The notes under the pieces are model-generated. The model had not been told where the DNA came from. It did not search any database and was given only the letters and a program-made list of their open reading frames with translations. This document shows, piece by piece, positions 7,830-17,130 of a stretch of 20,077 nucleotides of DNA (positions are counted from its first letter, which is position 1; each line of letters opens with the position of its first letter). The stretch is from Chara braunii (taxonomy: Eukaryota; Streptophyta; Charophyceae; Charales; Characeae), in NCBI GenBank assembly GCA_003427395.1, contig BFEA01000139.1, positions 1,788,158 to 1,808,234 on the forward strand, read 5' to 3'. The position numbers and the translations under genes were made by a program.

Positions 7830-8219
7830 TTTTTTTTTTGTTTTGTTTTTTTTTTTCCCGAAAGCACAGCTCCACCGGTGTTAGTGATGCTGATAGGAGC
7901 AGACACCACTAACACCTGGGGAGAGGCTCCATCTATTGGTGGGGAGCATCACCTGCTGGAAAACGGGTCCAGCGTCCCATATACAGCCAATGATACTGTC
8001 TGAAAACAATGAAACCAGCAACTGTGAGATCCCCTAATCTGTGCCTCTACACCCTCCAAAGAAGTGCGCCATCTAAAGCTGATAAGGCCTGGCACTAAGG
8101 GGTGTCGATCTACATTTGCGACTAAGATCTTTTAACCCTCCACTTCACTTTTCATCCATCCATTCCACACCACTGCATTCCTACCAGGCAGTTGGAAGGG
8201 GGAGAAAGGGGTCGGGGAA
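7830..8219 (-). mobile_element. SINE-like element, copy C, inserted in the 5' LTR
   Basis: The 3' LTR reads ...CACCCCCGATGTATGATTG without interruption, whereas the 5' LTR has 390 bp between two copies of CGATG (7825-7829 and 8220-8224). The insert starts with a T-rich tail (7830-7857), so it is inserted as a reverse-strand poly(A) retroposon. It shares the core TCTATTGGTGGGGAGCA...GGGTCCAGCGTCCC with copies A, B and D. It also holds a perfect 10-bp inverted repeat, GGTGTTAGTG/CACTAACACC (7877-7916). The insertion happened after the retrotransposon had integrated. Confidence 0.8.
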
Positions 8220-8379
8220 CGATGTATGATTGAGAGTGTTCGATTGCAGTCCGGGTCAGGTCAGAGTCAGTCCATGTATCTCAAGTCTTCTGCTCTATTT
8301 GTATGTACTCTGTATTATCTGGTCGGTTCTGGGAATCTGCGACATACTTATGACTGTGTTTCATGAGTATGTAACAGTT

Positions 8380-8391
8380 TGGTATCGGAGC
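8380..8391 (+). promoter_or_regulatory. Primer binding site, initiator-Met tRNA type
   Basis: TGGTATCGGAGC begins 3 bp after the 5' LTR end. It matches the common plant LTR-element site TGGTATCAGAGC, complementary to the 3' end of initiator tRNA-Met, with one change (G for A). Confidence 0.85.
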
Positions 8392-9129
8392 ATACCAGCA
8401 TTGGATGACTCACCATTGATTGATTGATTGATTGACTGATTGATTGATTGATTGATTATCTACACCTGCACTCTGTTATCATTAAACCGCAAGTTGCAAT
8501 TTTTTTTTATTTTTTTTTTCTCGTACTTACATAGTAATTAGGTCGTTAAATTATAATTTTAGGTTTGCGACTTTTCTCCATATTGCGCAAATTAGGAAAT
8601 CACTAATTAAGCGTAACCTAATTAGCGCTAATTAGGGTTAGTCCTAACCTAATCTAAACGGCCTATCAACCTATGGGAAGTGCCAGCCAGGCACCGCGCC
8701 CGTTAAGGCAGATCAGGCCTGAGCATGGCCACATTCAAACTGCAACTTCACGGAACTTTCACTTTTTGCAAAATGCATCTTTTATTGCGTTGAAAGGTTG
8801 AATCTTTCCAGCACATTGTGTATCTTCCTATTACCATTCATCTTCTACTTAGTGACCTCGTGATGATGCTAAATTCCCCCGATTAAATTTCGTGAAATTA
8901 TTAAACTTATGTTTAAATGTTTAAACTTGCTTAAACTTTATTCATTTTCATTTGTGCAAATTCCAATATTCTTTAATTAAATATTTAACTTTTGCAAAAT
9001 TAATTATTGCGAATTTAAATATTCTTTAATTAAATATTTAATCATTTGCCAAATTTAAATTTTATGAATTCATATTTTTCCGATTAAAATTTATTTAATT
9101 TCTCAAAATTCGAAATTTAAACTTTTCGA

Positions 9130-9144
9130 GGGGGGGGGGGGGGG
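9130..9144. repeat. G15 homopolymer
   Basis: Uninterrupted run of 15 G between TTTTCGA and AGATTTTTT, at the sharp boundary between the AT-rich leader block and the GC-balanced part. Confidence 0.95.
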
Positions 9145-9277
9145 AGATTTTTTATTAGTGTCAAATTTCGAGGTCAGGGGAGAAAGGGGCTGTCTGTGCA
9201 TTGTTTGCCTCTCTACCCTTCCTCCACCCCTACCTTTTCTCTCTCCTCCTCTCGGTACTACGGACGTCAGTCTCCGG

Positions 9278-9438
9278 CCACGTCAGCATTCTGCCACATC
9301 AGCAGTGGGCCACAAATGCAGATTGCCACATCAGCTGCGTGCCACCTCAGCGTGCCACGACAGCTGAGTGCCCAGTCAGCAGCGGCCACCTCAGCAGCAC
9401 CACATCAGCGGGTGCCACCTCAGCGGTGACACGTCAGC
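9278..9438 (+). repeat. Array of ten degenerate CCAC(A/C/G)TCAGC decamers
   Basis: Copies start at 9278, 9294, 9326, 9342, 9355, 9371, 9386, 9400, 9415 and 9429, spaced 13-32 bp. The reverse complement, GCTGACGTGG in the first copy, contains TGACGTGG, the plant bZIP G/C-box type. The array sits just before the gag start codon. It could be a regulatory array or a decayed repetitive coding segment; sequence alone does not decide. Confidence 0.7.
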
Positions 9439-9462
9439 AGCAGACGAAGACCAGAGTACTTA

Positions 9463-11296
9463 ATGCTCGGCAGTCAACGACTTGCGGAGCGCGGATCCGC
9501 AGGAACCAAGCCCCAACAGGGACCTAAGACACCTCGGATCCCGCGCAGGCGACGCACGACCATAGCTGCTACCGCTGATGTCAATGCACAAGCCAGCCCC
9601 AAGAGGCCGGTTACCCCTCCTATCCCAGTTCAGCAGGCCGATGAACCACTTCTAGCGTTTCTCAAACGTCTCCATTCGTACTCGGAGACCACGGCAGCTG
9701 AACTGAGCAAGTGGGAAGAGGAGTAAGCCGCCCGCCAGCAGGAAATTCAACGCCAGCTGGCAGAGGCAGAGGCAACACGTCAGCAGGCCGCAGCAGAAGC
9801 TGCAGCAGCCGCACGGTTGCAACAGCAGCAGGTCGAGGCAAGTCAAAACCAAGTTCGTTACCAAGCTACAATGGAGCTCGCCAATGAAGAAGCCACTTAC
9901 CGGAGGTTACTCCGTCAGCAGCATTTTCAAGCAAACGAAGAACAAGAGGATCTGATCGAGGACGAGATAAACAAGGAGGCCACAACAGTTTTGATGGAGA
10001 ATTTGCTGTACACGTGCAATTGGCAGCAATGTGAACTGCTGGCCATGCGGCAAGTCTTCATCCGCCACGAAACAACGTTTAAAGCACTGGACAAGAAGAT
10101 CGCTACCCTACAGGCCGAGATCAGCACACTACAGGCCGCCAACAGCCAGCAGCAGACAATCAACAACCAGCTGCAGTCCGACATCAGCACGGGGTTGACA
10201 CGACTGTCGGCAGCTGCGTCGACGGGCAGCGCAGTGGCAGACTGCAGCCCAGCCTTGGCCGCGCAGGCCAAGCAACTCGAGGAGCGGATCAACCACGTGG
10301 TCGCATCCCTCAGCGATCAGCAAGTTTGCTGGAGGGTCGACAGTCAGCAATCAGCTGCAGACGCTCAGCGACCCCGTTCAGCAACGACGGTCGTCGTCGC
10401 CAAGGACTGGAAGATGCCAAACTTGAAGATCGAGAAGTTCAACGACTACCACAAGACTGATCCGCTGCAATGGTGGATGACTTTCAACTCGGAGGCGGAT
10501 GTACATCACACTCCAGAACTACGGCGGCTTGACGCACTCTACCTCCAACTCATCGGAGGGGGGCAGGCTTTCATGACCCACATGGCCGTCACGTTGGAAT
10601 GCACCATCGCTACCCTTCACACCAAGATTACGTGGGAGGAATTCGAGAAGAAGTGGAAGACCCGGTTCATGGTCAACAACGACGAGCGTCACGCCTTGAA
10701 CAAAATCTTTCGCATGTCTTAAGGCCAACAACCTTCACGGGAGTGGCTGACGGAGTGGCAGAAACTCGCCGCCACCCCGGAGTTGAACTTACCGTTCGAC
10801 GCAATCCGGGCCAAATTTTTCGCTCGGTCATGCGACGCTTTGACAGCTGCGCTAGGCAGCGAATTCCAGTATGAGACCTTTGATGACATGATCTCAAAGG
10901 CAAGAGAACTAATCCAAGGTAACCGGCGCGCGGCCAACGAGGCCCGCCAACATCCCGGATATGTGGAGAAAGGCAAAGGTCAACGGACGATGCAAATAGC
11001 AGCAGTCCAACAAGGACCTAGTGAGGACCACGCAGCCGCGTCTACATCAAGTGACGGAGATGTGGCGGCAGCGATACCACCGGAACGCTCAAGACCCCGA
11101 GGGGGAAAACAAAGGCGAAACCAGCGTCGACGGATGGAGCATGACAGCATGGACAAAGTTCGGCATTACCGAAGACATGTTCAAGTTGCGACAAAAATGG
11201 GGATGTTGTTTTTGGTGCAACAACACCAAACACATCACCAGCGCATGCCTCGACAAGGACAAGGAAAATGTCAAGCGTCCAAACTCGGGAAACTGA
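9463..11296 (+). pseudogene. gag: Retrotransposon gag (broken)
   Basis: Structural capsid/nucleocapsid protein that packages element RNA. The chosen ATG (9463) opens frame 1. An Arg/Pro-rich N-terminus is followed by a long Q/A/E-rich coiled coil (about 9730-10350), then the capsid-like region beginning KDWKMPNLKIEKF (10402) with DPLQWW and TWEEFEKKWKTRF motifs typical of the gag domain of Ty3 elements. A zinc knuckle, CX2CX4HX4C (CFWCNNTKHITSAC), lies at about 11210-11251 but in frame 2. Breaks are TAA at 9724, TAA at 10720, a frame 1 to 2 shift between about 11030 and 11110, and TGA at 11294. Reading resumes sensibly after each stop, so these are decay lesions. The 11294 TGA may instead be the natural gag end, since pol continues in the same frame. 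Confidence 0.9.
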
Positions 11297-11326
11297 GCGG
11301 GAAGTGCAACAACATCACTTCCCAAT

Positions 11327-12240
11327 TTGCCAGAGTCGGCTGCCTTGCTAGCAGTCTCTCTCACATCCGGGAATGACGTGGTAGTCGCAAGTTCTCACAT
11401 TGATTTTGAGAACTATGCTGTCGAGCTGGTCCCACCGTTGAACCAGCCTCTCCACGTGCAAGATTCAAGCGCATGCGCGGTAGTTCCGCCATCGGCCAAC
11501 GAACCGGTTGCTTCGCCAACCCTTCTATCGGAGGATCCGTCACTTTGGGCGAGTCTTGAGGAACTCGACCCGTTGACGGTTGAGGACTTCCAATGGTTGC
11601 CTCTTCCCTCCATCGGTTCTTTGCCAACACCGCATTGCAACGCCTTAATGGCACATTTGCACGAATACTTGCACGCTGCAGTACCACCTCCGTCGACGGA
11701 CGACGGAGTAGCGGTTGTTGATCTTCGTAACTATCTAGTGAAGATCGACCTCGAGTACGCAACGCAACGGTACGTCGACATCGACGCGCCGCTCCTCTAC
11801 ATCCGCGTTCAGATCGGAAAGGCGACCTGCAGTGCCTTGATCGATTGTGGAGCGACTCGCAACTACATCAGCCAAGACTTCATGGCACGCGTCGGGCTTG
11901 GCCCGCTCGTTCGAAGGAAAAGTCACCTACGCACGTCACGTTGGCCGATGGTCACACGCAAAAGTCAATCGATCGATGCATTGACTCGGTGCCCGTGTAC
12001 TTTGCCCCGCTAGCATGCGAGGCCGTGTCTTTCGACATATTGGGCACCAAGTTCGATATGATCCTAGGCATGTCGTGGCTGCAAAGCGAAGACCATCCGG
12101 TGAACTTCCATCGACGCACCATTCACGTTTGTGATCGGCGTGGCGAACTAGTCCCGTGTACGGTGGCGTTTCCTCATCCTTCGATTCGTTCTCACGTGGT
12201 ATCCGCGGCGAGCATTCGCCAATCCATCCGGCGGAACGAC
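11327..12240 (+). pseudogene. pol: pol: linker and aspartic protease (retropepsin)
   Basis: After an acidic, Pro/Ser-rich linker (11327-11760) the protease domain runs [27 protein letters not shown], with the catalytic triad as D-C-G (usually D-S/T-G) near 11840. The flap and second half ([16 protein letters not shown], near 12030-12080) continue in frame 1, so a frame 2 to 1 shift lies at about 11915-11925. It would cleave the gag-pol polyprotein. The Ser/Thr to Cys change in the triad may affect activity. The frameshift alone prevents a complete enzyme. Confidence 0.85.
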
Positions 12241-12289
12241 ATCGAGGAGATGGGCATATGTTTTCTTCACGCCCTCCCACCCCGTGATC

Positions 12290-13140
12290 AGCCCAAGACG
12301 GATACGTCGGACCCACGCATCACTGAGTTGTTGGACAACTATGAGGATGTCTTCCAAGCTCCCACAGGAGTTATACCGGATTGGCCCATACACCACGGGA
12401 TCACTCTCGAGAACGGCGCCGTACCTCTGCGCGGATGTATCTACCGCATGAGCGAAGAGGAGCTCCAAGTGCTTCCGTCACAACTAGACGACCTCTTGGC
12501 CAAGGGCTGGATTTGCCCTAGCTGTTCGCCATACGGTGCTCCCGCTCTCTTCGTCCGGAAGAAGAACAAGGACCTTCGTTTGTGCACCGACTATCGGAAA
12601 CTTAACGCGCAAACGATCAAGAACACCGGCCCTCTCCCTCGGATCGATGACCTTCTCGAGCGACTAGGCGGCGCCAAGTACTTCTCGAAGCTTGACCTTA
12701 AATCCGGCTACCACCAGATCGAGATCCAGCCAAGAGATAAGTACAAGACCTCGTTCAAGACGTGATATGGGCACTTTGAATGGATCGTCATGCCTTTCGG
12801 TTTCACCAATGCCCTGACTACTTTCCAAGCGGATATGATGACGGAATTCCGCGACTTGCTCGACCGCACCGTACTCATTTACCTTGATGGTATCTTGGTT
12901 TATAGTCGGACGTTGGACGAGCACCTCGAGCACCTTCGCGCCGTGTTGGAGCGGCTCCGTATCCAAGTACAAGGCGAACCGCGATAGTGCGAATTTGCCT
13001 AGCAAGAGTTGGAGTAATTAGGCCATTATGTTACGCCGCGAGGCATTCGTCCGCTCGCGGACAACGTACAAGCCATTCAAGATTGGGCGGACCTCAAGTG
13101 TACTACCGACGTCCGCTCCTTTCTTGGCTTAGCATCATAC
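12290..13140 (+). pseudogene. pol: pol: reverse transcriptase (broken, YLDG)
   Basis: RNA-dependent DNA polymerase that copies element RNA to cDNA. Visible blocks in order: [19 protein letters not shown] (entry), [47 protein letters not shown] (motif A aspartate), MPFGFTNALTTFQ (motif B) and YLDGILVYS (motif C). Motif C should be YxDD: the second catalytic Asp is Gly (GGT at 12889-12891). An in-frame TGA at 12763 sits at a former CpG. A local frame excursion at about 12960-12986 is followed by TAG at 13000 and TAA at 13015 before frame 1 resumes through DVRSFLGLASYC. It is inactive on several independent grounds. Confidence 0.92.
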
Positions 13141-13725
13141 TGCATGCGCTTCGTCAAAGGTTTTCAACGGATCGCTGCACTATTGTCGCGACTTCAGTCC
13201 CCCTTGGTGCCCTTCGAGTTCAACGACGAAGCCCGACACGCGTTCCATACGCTGAAGATGACTTTGCTCCAACATCCCGTCTTAAGCATCTATGACCCAA
13301 CCTTGCCTACCAAAGTGACTACGGACGCTTTCGGCTACGACATTGGCGTGGTTTTGGAACAGCATGACGGCACAGGCTGGCACCCGGTTGAGTATTTCAG
13401 CCAAAAGGTGCCGCCCATCAACACTATTGATGATGCGAGGAAGAAGGAACTGCTAGCTTTTGTCACCGTACTTATACGTTGGCGTCACTTTCTCCTTGGG
13501 CGTCGGCGATTCACGTGGGCAACGGACAACAACCCGTTGACTTATTACAAGACGCAAGACACAGTGAGCAGCACGATCGGTCGATGGATGTACTTCATTG
13601 ACCAGTTCGACTTCACCTCCAAGCACATACCGGGTTCCTCGAACAAGGCAGCAAATGCTCTCTCGCGAAGACCTGATCTTTGCGCCTTGGTGCACTCCAC
13701 ATTTGGCCTCGACGAGAACCTGTAA
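13141..13725 (+). pseudogene. pol: pol: RNase H
   Basis: Degrades the RNA strand of the RNA/cDNA hybrid. Frame 1 is open here for 193 codons. After the RT thumb and connection (FNDEARHAFHTLK) come TTDAFGYDIGVVLEQ (first Asp), KKELLAFV (Glu), WATDNNPL (second Asp) and HIPGSSNKAANALSRR. The last motif normally has Asp in A-D-A-L-S-R; here it is Asn (AAT at 13654-13656), losing a catalytic carboxylate. The frame ends at a double stop (TAA 13723, TAG 13726), after which integrase resumes in the same frame. Confidence 0.9.
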
Positions 13726-13728
13726 TAG

Positions 13729-14950
13729 CATTTCGTAAACGACTACAAGTCGAATCCGGGATTCTCCACGCTCTACGCAGACTTATCATCGGATCACCCG
13801 CCGACAAGCAATTATCGCATTGTCGACGGCTACTTGCTTCTCTATACACGAGGCAAGGACTTGTTGTGTATTCCCCAAGACCGCATCTTGCGCACTCGCC
13901 TCCTTGGCGAATACCACAATTCACGGCTGGCGGGACGCCTTGGCGTCGCACCCACACTCGCACGACTCCGCCAGCGATTTCACTGGACGGACATCATCAG
14001 CGACGTCAACTGGTACATTCAGTCATGTGCAGTTTGCCACCGGAACGAAGGGCGCCACCAGCTCCCGTACGGCGAACTGAAACCATTGCCGATTCCTTGG
14101 GAACCAGGTCTTTCCATTGCTATGGATGTGACCGGTCCTTTCCCTCGCGATCGCCTTGGCCATGATGGTATTCTCTCGAGCTCGCACGACTTTTGCATAC
14201 TGGCTGGTTTTGCAGCCACGACATTCCGGAAGAGTCATCAGCGACCTCGACACTCGTTTCATGTCAGCCTTTTGGACGACACTCATGGTAGAATCCGACA
14301 CCAGCATGAAACCGAGTTTCGCACGGCATCCTCAAACGGATGGGCAAACAGAACGTGCGCACCGGACTGCGCAGATGATGCTCCGCACGCTCATCCGCCT
14401 GGATCAGAAGGATTGGGTTGACCGCCTTCCCGACATTGAGTTCGCCTACAACACTTCGGTGCACCCGGCGATTGGCGTAACTCCATTCGAGTTGCATTAC
14501 GAGGGACGAAAAAAACGTATCTTTGTAGACATTTTGCTTCCACGGGCTGCCGATATCGACGCCGCTTGCTCCCCAGCTTCTACACGGAAGTACAGGGAAC
14601 TGCTGGCCAAAGCCCACGCAAACATGCAAAAGGCTCAGGTCCGTATGCAGCAGCAAACGAACCGGCGTCGCATCCCACGTCCAATCCGTGCTGGCGACCT
14701 GGTTTAGGTCACCTCCAAGGAACTCGCGCTCGAGCAGCACGTCTCGCGCAAGCTCCTCCCTAAGTGGTTTGGACCATGGAAGGTCACTTCAGCAACTGGC
14801 GACGACCCCTCAGGTCCATCTTTCATCATTGAGATTCCCCCGCATTTGATGGTCCGCCCGATATTTCACTCTTCAAAGTTGGCGGTCTACACTCCAGCCT
14901 CCGTAGCGGACTTCCCGGGCAGACGGTCACATGACCCTCCTTCAATGGAT
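13729..14950 (+). pseudogene. pol: pol: integrase (internal deletion)
   Basis: Inserts cDNA into the host genome. The N-terminal zinc-binding motif has spacing H-X6-[R]-X29-C-X2-C; the second His is Arg (CGC 13936-13938). The core has MDVTG (first Asp, 14125) in frame 1, then VISDLD (second Asp, 14243) and QTDGQTERAH (Glu, 14351) in frame 2. D-X35-E spacing is intact, but only 39 codons separate the first two aspartates instead of the usual ~60. A segment is therefore missing around 14172-14178, where frame 1 jumps to frame 3 (ELARLLHTGWF), then to frame 2 near 14232. A TAG lies at 14705-14707. The C-terminal region (KWFGPWKV, IPPHL) follows. Confidence 0.9.
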
Positions 14951-14956
14951 GGTCAT

Positions 14957-15190
14957 TAGGAGGTCGACCGCATTCTCACGCATCGCAAGCATGGCAACAA
15001 GCCAATGCAGTACAAAGTTACATTTAAGCAATGTGATCTTGACGACACATGCTGGATTTCACGAGCTGATCTGAAGGCGACAACACTCCTCATCTTCGCG
15101 CATTACGAAAAGTAGCGACTTGCTAAGGAAGCTGCCCAACCTGCCCGCCCCATTCAGACATCGGACAGACAGCTTCGCCCTCACAGTTAG
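14957..15190 (+). pseudogene. pol: pol: C-terminal chromodomain
   Basis: Frame 2 reads EVDRILTHRKHGNKPMQYKV and then TFKQC, ending with DTCWISRADL. This is the chromodomain pattern (E-V-x-x-I-L...Q-Y-x-V...W...L), placed as in chromoviruses C-terminal to integrase, where it can guide integration to modified chromatin. The aromatic cage is only partly recognisable, as in many plant-lineage variants. It is bracketed by in-frame TAGs at 14957-14959 and 15113-15115; the last stop, 15188-15190, lies 10 bp before the polypurine tract and is probably the original end of pol. Confidence 0.75.
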
Positions 15191-15200
15191 CTCGATCTTT

Positions 15201-15211
15201 AAGGGGGGGAG
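15201..15211 (+). promoter_or_regulatory. Polypurine tract
   Basis: AAGGGGGGGAG lies immediately before the 3' LTR, 2 bp from TGTGGC. It is the standard position and composition for the plus-strand DNA primer. Confidence 0.88.
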
Positions 15212-15213
15212 TG

Positions 15214-15780
15214 TGTGGCATTCTTCGCCACACGGGCCCCAGTTAGGGCCCGGTTCCAAATAGGCAGGGTAGGCCTAAGGGGACGACGGTTCAGATGAGG
15301 CCTAAATATTCCATGACCACGACGGTTCAGGCAGGCCAGGGGTAGAGGCCCAGGCCACAAGGCCGTTACCGGTCCAGCATAGGACCTACCGGCGGTACAG
15401 TTTTAAAGGTTGCCGCGTTTAGGCGCAAAATCAAGTTTCAAATCTGGACCGTCGATCAGATCAACGGTCCAGGCCGGTAGGTACCAGCAGGTAGGAGGCC
15501 GGCCCAGCACTACAAAAGGCTGGGTACCAGCCTCAGTAGTGGGTTAGTATGGACAAAAGGTTAGTCTTCAGGATTAGCGCAACATTCCAGCGTTAGTACG
15601 ATTAGTGCAGCGCTGCAGCATAGCGAGGAGCAGCGAGGAGAGTTAGAGTTCAACGGTCGAGAGGATTAGCGCAGCATTGGGCGAAGCGCCAGTTACCGGC
15701 CCAACCCCCTTGCAACACCATACCTACCGTGCCAGGTACCAGGGAGGAAGGCTTCGCCTTCTCTCCCTCATCTNCNTCCN

Positions 15781-15833
<53 letters not shown>

Positions 15834-16372
15834 CTACCTTCTCAGTCTAAGTCTACTCCCGGGTTCTCCTACGGGACTACTATAAGTATGAAAGATGGTT
15901 ACGAATTCTGATAACATTGGGAACAGCGTCATCGGGACTATAGGTTGAGGACTACTTGGGGGACCTGATTTCATCTTCCTTTCGGAGATGTACTTGACAT
16001 TGTGAGATCGATATCTGAGACATTGTGAGACACTGTATTCGCGACAGTTCGGATTTTCGCCACTTCTGACACTTCAAGATACTATGTTTGGAAACATCGA
16101 GTTGACGTCATCTTCCCTTTCCTCCTGCCTTCGTCTCTCTCCTCCCTCCATTCATCTGTGGATGATCTCAGACCCCGACCTTCGTCTATGTCTACGGCTA
16201 GGGCTTTCACACCCCCGATGTATGATTGAGAGTGTTCGATTGCAGTCCGAGTCAGGTCAAAGTCAGTCCATGTATCTCAAGTCTTCCGTTGTATTTGTAT
16301 TTACTCTGTATTATCTGGTCGGTTCTGGGAATTTGCGCCATACTTATGACTGTGTTTCACGAGTATGCAACA
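15214..16372 (+). repeat. 3' LTR
   Basis: Starts TGTGGC and ends GCAACA directly before CCTAG. It matches the 5' LTR throughout but lacks the nested copy C insertion and a 49-bp segment near its start. It retains hairpin 3 (15508-15541), the CT repeat (15782-15830) and the U5 end. Three ambiguous bases flank the CT repeat. Confidence 0.95.
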
Positions 16373-16377
16373 CCTAG
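16373..16377. repeat. Target-site duplication CCTAG, right
   Basis: Exact copy of 6748-6752, directly after the 3' LTR terminal CA. Confidence 0.85.
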
Positions 16378-16705
16378 ACTCCAAACATAACTCTCTAAAA
16401 TTGTCCAAAACTGTCTTATTCCCTATTGAGCTCTCCCAGGCCTCATACCCCCACCTGGCTAGGTTACAGAGCAACACGACTCGGCCCAGCTCCAGCAAGC
16501 GTCGTCCCAACAGCTACCCTTGGTTGTCCGTTGAAATGCCCACCCAAAGCATCCCCAGATCTCTCTACCAGGCCTCACGCTCCTGCAATCAGCAGGTTAC
16601 AGGGCAACACCCCAGCACCGGCCAGCGTTGTTCTGACATCGAACAACCGGAGATCCATGAACGTATCAATATCAAACAGCTAAAAGCGAGTTACTAGAAG
16701 TCCCT
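16378..16705. repeat. Flanking DNA with a pair of ~70-bp imperfect direct repeats
   Basis: Segments 16435-16508 and 16567-16634 both read CCAGGCCTCA, then [AG]GGTTACAG[AG]GCAACAC, then CAGC and AGCGT[CT]GT[CT]C. They are about 130 bp apart. Open frames here give Ser/Pro-rich peptides of no known family. Confidence 0.5.
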
Positions 16706-16714
16706 AGAATCTTG

Positions 16715-16815
16715 AAACATTTTTTATTTTTTTAAACAAATATCAATGCTATTTGAGATATCGGCTAAGAACAATCTGGGAACTAGTAGAGGAATTCAGT
16801 GGTTCTCTGAAACCC
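16715..16815 (-). repeat. Possible divergent SINE-like remnant
   Basis: A T-rich start (16720-16732) is followed by ATTTGAGATATCGG, AACAATCTGGGAACTA and GAGGAATTCA. These parallel ATTTGAGATGCCGG, ATCAATCTGAGAACTA and GAAGAAATTCA in copies A and B beside the 5' LTR. The conserved CAGCGTCCC core is missing. Confidence 0.3.
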
Positions 16816-17130
16816 CTTACGAGAACGAAGTGAGGAAGTGACTAGGATGGAGGGAGTGGAGGTGGATGCGATTGGCGCCAAGTATCTTGGCGGGTACCGG
16901 CCACTTGCTATAAACTCCATTGAGTTTTTTCCTTTTGATGATGGAGGCAGGATTTTTTAGGTTCACTGTTCCAGAGATGCAAGTTTTCATAACTTTCAAT
17001 TTTACCTACTATTAGGATCGTCCCTGCTCAGTTAATCCCCTGGTTTCCGGGGCAATCAATACTGGCAGGGTGAGGTCACCGGTTCGAAGAAGGTCGAAGG
17101 GGTAAAAAGTCGGCGATCCACAACCTGTCG
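16816..17130. other. No recognisable gene
   Basis: Mixed sequence with an inverted pair CGCCAAGTATCTTGGCG near 16875. A GGTTCGAAGAA near 17079 resembles a Pol III B box but lacks a matching A box and fold. Confidence 0.4.

Larger units (their letters stand above)
6753..8376 (+). repeat. 5' LTR (with nested insertion)
   Basis: Begins TGTGGC and ends GTAACA (TG...CA). Without the nested insertion at 7830-8219 and its 5-bp duplication it is about 1,229 bp, against 1,159 bp for the 3' LTR. It carries three strong inverted repeats upstream of and around a TATA-like TACAAAAG (7106-7113), then a 28-unit CT repeat. A 49-bp segment bounded by GGACCAC (6853 and 6902) is absent from the 3' LTR. Confidence 0.92.
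8392..9462 (+). other. Retrotransposon 5' leader, AT-rich, non-coding
   Basis: About 1.07 kb between the primer site and gag with no gene. It holds an ATTG/GATT tetranucleotide repeat (8415-8458), a T-rich run (8502-8519), an AT-rich block at about 8520-9128 much poorer in G+C than the rest of the element, a 24-bp perfect direct repeat (8965-8988 and 9018-9041), a G15 run (9130-9144) and a decamer repeat array (9278-9438). The AT-rich block could be a separate insertion, but no boundaries or target duplication were found. Confidence 0.6.
6753..16372 (+). mobile_element. Degenerate full-length Ty3/gypsy chromodomain LTR retrotransposon
   Basis: A complete element order is visible: 5' LTR (6753-8376), primer binding site (8380), leader, gag, protease, reverse transcriptase, RNase H, integrase, chromodomain, polypurine tract (15201) and 3' LTR (15214-16372), bracketed by CCTAG. 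Integrase downstream of RNase H identifies Ty3/gypsy rather than Copia, and the C-terminal chromodomain suggests the chromovirus group. The length is 9,620 bp, including a 390-bp SINE-like insertion in the 5' LTR. Coding regions are broken by about ten stops and at least five frameshifts, so it is not autonomous. Counting by eye, the LTRs differ at about 20 of 380 positions between 7450 and 7829, mostly transitions, so the insertion is old. Confidence 0.95.

Noticed and set aside
9278-9438. CRISPR-like array
   Set aside because: Repeats are only 10 bp, degenerate and irregularly spaced, in a eukaryotic retrotransposon.
9652-10350. Minus-strand Cys/Leu/Ser-rich frames opposite gag
   Set aside because: They arise from the reverse complement of Gln/Ala-rich coiled-coil codons.
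13680-14421. Overlapping long frames in other phases across integrase (for example 13680-14165)
   Set aside because: They are shadows of the integrase frame in GC-rich coding-derived DNA; no domains were recognised.
17075-17095. Possible tRNA B box (GGTTCGAAGAA)
   Set aside because: No A box at a suitable distance and no cloverleaf could be drawn.
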